From the NCBI GenBank assembly GCA_018970145.1, contig JAGWWY010000009.1, positions 30,947-94,946 on the forward strand: a stretch of 64,000 nucleotides of DNA, in the 5' to 3' direction. The notes under the pieces were generated by a model. That model did no database searches. It was not told the origin of the DNA and saw nothing but the letters and a program-made list of their open reading frames with translations. Positions 61,479 through 64,000 of this stretch are shown piece after piece. Each line of letters begins with the position of its first letter. The stretch's first letter is position 1. Source of the DNA: Gammaproteobacteria bacterium. GTDB lineage: Bacteria; Pseudomonadota; Gammaproteobacteria; Steroidobacterales; Steroidobacteraceae. Both the position numbers and the translations under genes were made by a program.

Positions 61479-62258
61479 ATGAATGACGACACTACGGCCG
61501 AGAGGCTGCAGAAGGTATTAGCTGAGCTCGGGCTTGGCTCACGGCGTGAGATCGAAGCATGGATTCGCGCTGGGCGCGTGACGGTCAACGGCCAGCTAGC
61601 CGAGCTCGGTGCGCGCGCCGGCCCTGAGGATGCGATCACCATCGACGGTCGAGCGGTGCAGCGAGCGGTCTCGAGCGCGCTGCGCGAGACGATCGTGCTC
61701 GGCTATCACAAACCGGTTGGCGAAGTGACTACCCGCAAAGATCCCGCTGGGCGTCCGACGGTTTTTGATCGATTACCGGCGCCACCCTCGGGTCGATGGA
61801 TCGTCGTCGGACGCCTTGATGTAAACACCTCCGGTTTATTGCTATTCACGACCGATGGCGAGTTGGCACATCGGCTGATGCATCCGTCGTCCGAAGTCGA
61901 GCGCGAATATCTCGTCCGTGTGCGGCATCAGCCCGATGCGGCCGCACTCGCTCGGCTGCAGCAGGGCGTGCAACTTGAGGATGGTTGGGCACGTTTCGAT
62001 CGGTTGACGGCCGAGCGAAGCACCGACGGGCATGCGTGGTTTCGGGTCGTCCTGCACGAGGGGCGCAATCGGGAAGTGCGTCGCCTTTGGATGGAGGAGG
62101 GGCACGAAGTGAGCCGATTGATCCGCCTGCGATACGGTCCGGTCGAATTACCGCGCGATCTGCGCCCGGGTGAAGCGCGTTTGCTTCCGCAGGTACTCGT
62201 GCAGCAACTTAGCGAAACTTGTCGGGCCGCAGCACTTCCACATCTTGCACCCACATGA
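61479..62258 (+). CDS. Pseudouridine synthase of the RsuA/RluB/E/F group (RluB-like)
   Basis: A 259-residue protein with an N-terminal S4 RNA-binding domain (LQKVLAELGLGSRREIEAWI, VTVNGQ). The catalytic domain has the Asp-bearing motif GRLDVNTSGLLLFTTDG, then LHEGRNREVRRLWMEEGHEV. This matches the large-subunit 23S rRNA pseudouridine synthase RluB family, although RsuA/RluE cannot be fully excluded. It is divergent from the metY-like gene, with 130 bases between the two start codons. Its last 50 bases overlap the convergent PII-like gene. Confidence 0.88.
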   Translation: MNDDTTAERLQKVLAELGLGSRREIEAWIRAGRVTVNGQLAELGARAGPEDAITIDGRAVQRAVSSALRETIVLGYHKPVGEVTTRKDPAGRPTVFDRLPAPPSGRWIVVGRLDVNTSGLLLFTTDGELAHRLMHPSSEVEREYLVRVRHQPDAAALARLQQGVQLEDGWARFDRLTAERSTDGHAWFRVVLHEGRNREVRRLWMEEGHEVSRLIRLRYGPVELPRDLRPGEARLLPQVLVQQLSETCRAAALPHLAPT

Positions 62259-62523
62259 CGATGGCGTAGTGCGCGTAGTACTTCTCGCGCAGTTTGGTGA
62301 GCACGAGCTCCGCGAGCGGTGTGTCACAGACGATCTCGACCCGGATGTTGCTGCTGTGTCCCCAATGTGACGCCCGCAGGCCTTGGTCGCCGCGACCGCG
62401 CGCATCACTGATGGTGTAGCCGCGCACGCCCAAAGCTTCAATTTCCCGCACGAGATCACGTTCGAGATTCGATTCGGTGATCACCGTGAGTAATTTGCGG
62501 TGCGTTTGCGCAAGACCCGTCAT
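62209..62523 (-). CDS. sbtB: PII-like protein, SbtB type
   Basis: A 104-residue GlnB-like protein: KLLTVITESNLERDLVREIEALGVRGYTISDARGRGDQG, then SSNIRVEIVCDTPLAELVLTKLREKYYAHYAIVMWVQDVEVL. It is near PII size but lacks the T-loop tyrosine pattern of GlnB. The C-terminus ends RPDKFR without the Cys-containing R-loop of cyanobacterial SbtB. Cyanobacterial SbtB binds cAMP/AMP and controls SbtA. The gene overlaps the SbtA gene by ATGA, a strong functional link. It is co-translated with SbtA and follows it. Confidence 0.88.
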   Translation of the reverse strand: MTGLAQTHRKLLTVITESNLERDLVREIEALGVRGYTISDARGRGDQGLRASHWGHSSNIRVEIVCDTPLAELVLTKLREKYYAHYAIVMWVQDVEVLRPDKFR

Positions 62524-63470
62524 GACGGCATCTCCATGAGCCCAGTGGCGATCCGTTGATAGAGCGGTATGCCGATGAGGATATTGAAAGGGAACGTGAT
62601 GGCGAGCGCCGCTGTGAGCGAGAGCGCCGGGTTCGCCTCGGGCACGGCACTGCGCATCGCGGCGGGTGCAGCGATGTAGGAGGCGCTCGCGGCGAGGGTG
62701 GCGAGCAGAATGGTGCCTCCAAGCGAGAGGCCCATCAGCTGCGCAAAACCGATGCCGATCATCGCGAAACAGGGCGGGATCAGCAGGGCGAACGCCCCCA
62801 TGAATAGCCCGTGACGGCGAAATCCACCCAGATGATCTGCCGCGATCAAGCCCATTTCGAGCAGGAACATCGCCAAAATACCTTTGAAAAGATCGAAAAA
62901 CAGCGGAGCTAACGGTTCGAGACCGATCGGTCCTGCCGCCCAGCCGATGAACAGACCGCCGAGCAGCAACAGCACGCTTTTGCCGAGCAAGACTTCGCGG
63001 GCGATGTCACCCCAAGGCGTGCCCGCCCGGACGCCGCGGGCGAGCAGGATGCCGAGGATGATGGCGGGAATTTCGAGCAACACCAGCAGCAACGGCAGGG
63101 TGGGCTCGTAGGCGATGCCGGCGGTGGCCAAGAAGGCGACCGCGACGGCGAAGGTGCCGATGCTGACCGAGCCGTAGTGGGCGGCGACGGCCGCCGCGTT
63201 GGCGCGATCGAGTCGTCCGAGTCCCCGCAGGATAAAAAACGCCAGGAAAGTCAGCAGGATGCCGAGCAGCAGGGTGAGCGTGAGGTCGCTCGCGAGACCG
63301 GTCGCCGGCTGGCGGGCGAGCTCGATGCCGCCTTTCATACCGATGGCCAGTAGCAACAAAGTACTGACGAACTCGTAAATTGCCGGCGGCAGGCGCAGGT
63401 CTGCTTTCATGACGCCGGCGAGCAGGCCCAAGGCGAAGAAGAGGACGATCGGGTCGATTCCACTCAACAT
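62520..63470 (-). CDS. sbtA: SbtA-like sodium-dependent bicarbonate transporter
   Basis: A 316-residue membrane protein with about ten helices and the SbtA signatures: LLLAIGMKGGIELARQ, ANAAAVAAHYGSVSIGTFAVA, LFFDLFKGILAMFLLEMGL and SASYIAAPAAMRSAVPEANP. It should import bicarbonate with sodium. The cyanobacterial protein is about 370 residues, so this one lacks part of the cytoplasmic loop between halves. No carboxysome or CO2-fixation genes are in the window, so in this heterotroph it probably supplies bicarbonate for carboxylases. It is the first gene of the pair with the PII-like regulator. Confidence 0.9.
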   Translation of the reverse strand: MLSGIDPIVLFFALGLLAGVMKADLRLPPAIYEFVSTLLLLAIGMKGGIELARQPATGLASDLTLTLLLGILLTFLAFFILRGLGRLDRANAAAVAAHYGSVSIGTFAVAVAFLATAGIAYEPTLPLLLVLLEIPAIILGILLARGVRAGTPWGDIAREVLLGKSVLLLLGGLFIGWAAGPIGLEPLAPLFFDLFKGILAMFLLEMGLIAADHLGGFRRHGLFMGAFALLIPPCFAMIGIGFAQLMGLSLGGTILLATLAASASYIAAPAAMRSAVPEANPALSLTAALAITFPFNILIGIPLYQRIATGLMEMPS

Positions 63471-63483
63471 TCACTCATCTCCA

Positions 63484-63512
63484 TTGACACTCCCGTGACT
63501 GGAAATCACAAT
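63484..63512 (+). promoter_or_regulatory. Sigma70 promoter of the tRNA-tuf operon
   Basis: A consensus -35 TTGACA (63484-63489), a 17-base spacer and CACAAT as -10 (63507-63512, four of six matches). The following AGGCGGCTCG is a GC-rich discriminator as in stringently controlled stable-RNA promoters. Transcription would start near 63519, a dozen bases before tRNA-Tyr. Confidence 0.75.
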
Positions 63513-63530
63513 AGGCGGCTCGTTTAACGC

Positions 63531-63616
63531 GGAGGGGTACCCAAGCGGCCAACGGGAGCAGACTGTAAATCTGCCGGCTTACGCCTTCGTAGGTTCGAAT
63601 CCTACCCCCTCCACCA
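63531..63616 (+). tRNA. tRNA-Tyr (anticodon GTA)
   Basis: 86 bases including encoded CCA. Acceptor GGAGGGG pairs with CCCCTCC (63606-63612). The anticodon GTA is at 63565-63567, a long variable arm is present as expected for Tyr, and the T arm is GTAGG-TTCGAAT-CCTAC. First gene of the tRNA-tuf operon. Confidence 0.97.
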
Positions 63617-63689
63617 GAAACGGTGGCGTTGAGAGACGTATACCGACAGTAGCGGATGAATCCTGCGGGCTCACCCATCAATGATATGT

Positions 63690-63763
<74 letters not shown>

Positions 63764-63770
63764 GGTTTCG

Positions 63771-63846
63771 GCTCACGTAGCTCAGTCGGTAGAGCACGTC
63801 CTTGGTAAGGACGAGGTCACCGGTTCGATTCCGGTCGTGAGCTCCA
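63771..63846 (+). tRNA. tRNA-Thr (anticodon GGT)
   Basis: 76 bases with encoded CCA. GCTCACG pairs with CGTGAGC, the anticodon GGT is at 63814-63816 in loop TTGGTAA, and the T loop is TTCGATT. It lies seven bases after tRNA-Gly, directly before tuf. Confidence 0.97.
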
Positions 63847-63874
63847 GTGATTAGAAGTTGTAGGAGAAGAAATC

Positions 63875-64000
63875 GTGTCCAAGGAAAAATTTGAACGCAG
63901 CAAGCCGCACGTTAACGTTGGGACGATTGGTCACGTTGACCATGGTAAGACGACGCTGACGGCGGCGCTGACGAAGGTGATGGCGGAGACTCACGGTGGT
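63875..64000 (+). CDS. tuf: Elongation factor Tu (5' part, cut by window edge)
   Basis: The first 42 codons, beginning with a GTG at 63875 with AGGAG at 63862-63866. The translation runs [19 protein letters not shown] with the P-loop DHGKTT, then [15 protein letters not shown], which is diagnostic for EF-Tu, the GTPase that delivers aminoacyl-tRNA. Together with the upstream Tyr, Gly and Thr tRNAs this is the gammaproteobacterial tufB arrangement, and the gene is probably co-transcribed with them. Confidence 0.98.
   Translation, partial: MSKEKFERSKPHVNVGTIGHVDHGKTTLTAALTKVMAETHGG

Noticed and set aside
63475..63681. Small minus-strand frame reading GGRIRTYEGVSRQIYS
   Set aside because: This is the reverse complement of tRNA-Tyr, a known annotation artefact.

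Overview
The window is GC-rich, gene-dense chromosomal DNA from a Gram-negative aerobic heterotroph. The right edge carries tRNA-Tyr, tRNA-Gly, tRNA-Thr and the start of an elongation factor Tu gene. That is the classical proteobacterial tRNA-tufB arrangement and points to Gammaproteobacteria. A TonB-dependent receptor, Tat and Sec signal peptides, a lipoprotein and many acyl-CoA catabolic genes agree with this. The species cannot be named from the sequence alone. No phage, insertion sequence, integrase or CRISPR array was seen.

Region 1 (1-12.4 kb) is a catabolic block. A minus-strand run goes from two short-chain dehydrogenases through a ThuA-like protein, a Rieske ring-hydroxylating oxygenase and an E1alpha/E1beta/E2 oxoacid dehydrogenase set (no E3) to a cytochrome c/PQQ beta-propeller dehydrogenase cut by the left edge. 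A divergent TetR regulator with a clear inverted-repeat operator sits at its head. A Rieske ferredoxin, enoyl-CoA hydratase, MaoC-like hydratase, NTF2-fold protein and second TetR follow.

Region 2 (12.4-19.4 kb) holds a fused isobutyryl-CoA mutase (IcmF), a convergent cobalamin-binding-type protein, a thiolase and an MFS transporter. Region 3 (19.4-44 kb) is an acyl-CoA/aromatic/terpenoid-type degradation island. It has three AMP-forming acyl-CoA ligases, three short-chain dehydrogenases, four small NTF2-fold proteins, a TonB receptor, a molybdopterin oxidoreductase, a hot-dog thioesterase, a DUF1295 membrane protein, a duplicated HxlR regulator with zinc-ribbon-like modules, an amidohydrolase, a carotenoid oxygenase, an SCP-x-type thiolase, a nitronate monooxygenase, a lipocalin-like protein and a PaaN-type aldehyde dehydrogenase. 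A 19-bp element recurs in three intergenic gaps here, with weaker relatives nearby, and suggests one shared regulon.

Region 4 (44-50 kb) is envelope and stress: a flippase-like protein, exported peroxiredoxin, HtrA-like protease, lipoprotein, exported TPR-ASCH fusion and exported VOC protein. Region 5 (50-60 kb) contains two paralogous cassettes, each a SAM methyltransferase with a unique N-terminal domain plus a small helical protein. They are embedded among an exported flavoprotein, an atypical alpha/beta hydrolase, a D-aminoacylase-like amidohydrolase, a BASS transporter, an exported EEP-family protein and a maleate-isomerase-like protein lacking the usual cysteines. This is the best candidate for an undescribed system. 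Region 6 (60-64 kb) is housekeeping: MetY-like enzyme, RluB-type pseudouridine synthase, an SbtA/SbtB bicarbonate-transport pair and the tRNA-tuf operon.

Convergent genes repeatedly overlap at their 3' ends, and only one canonical intrinsic terminator is obvious in the whole window.
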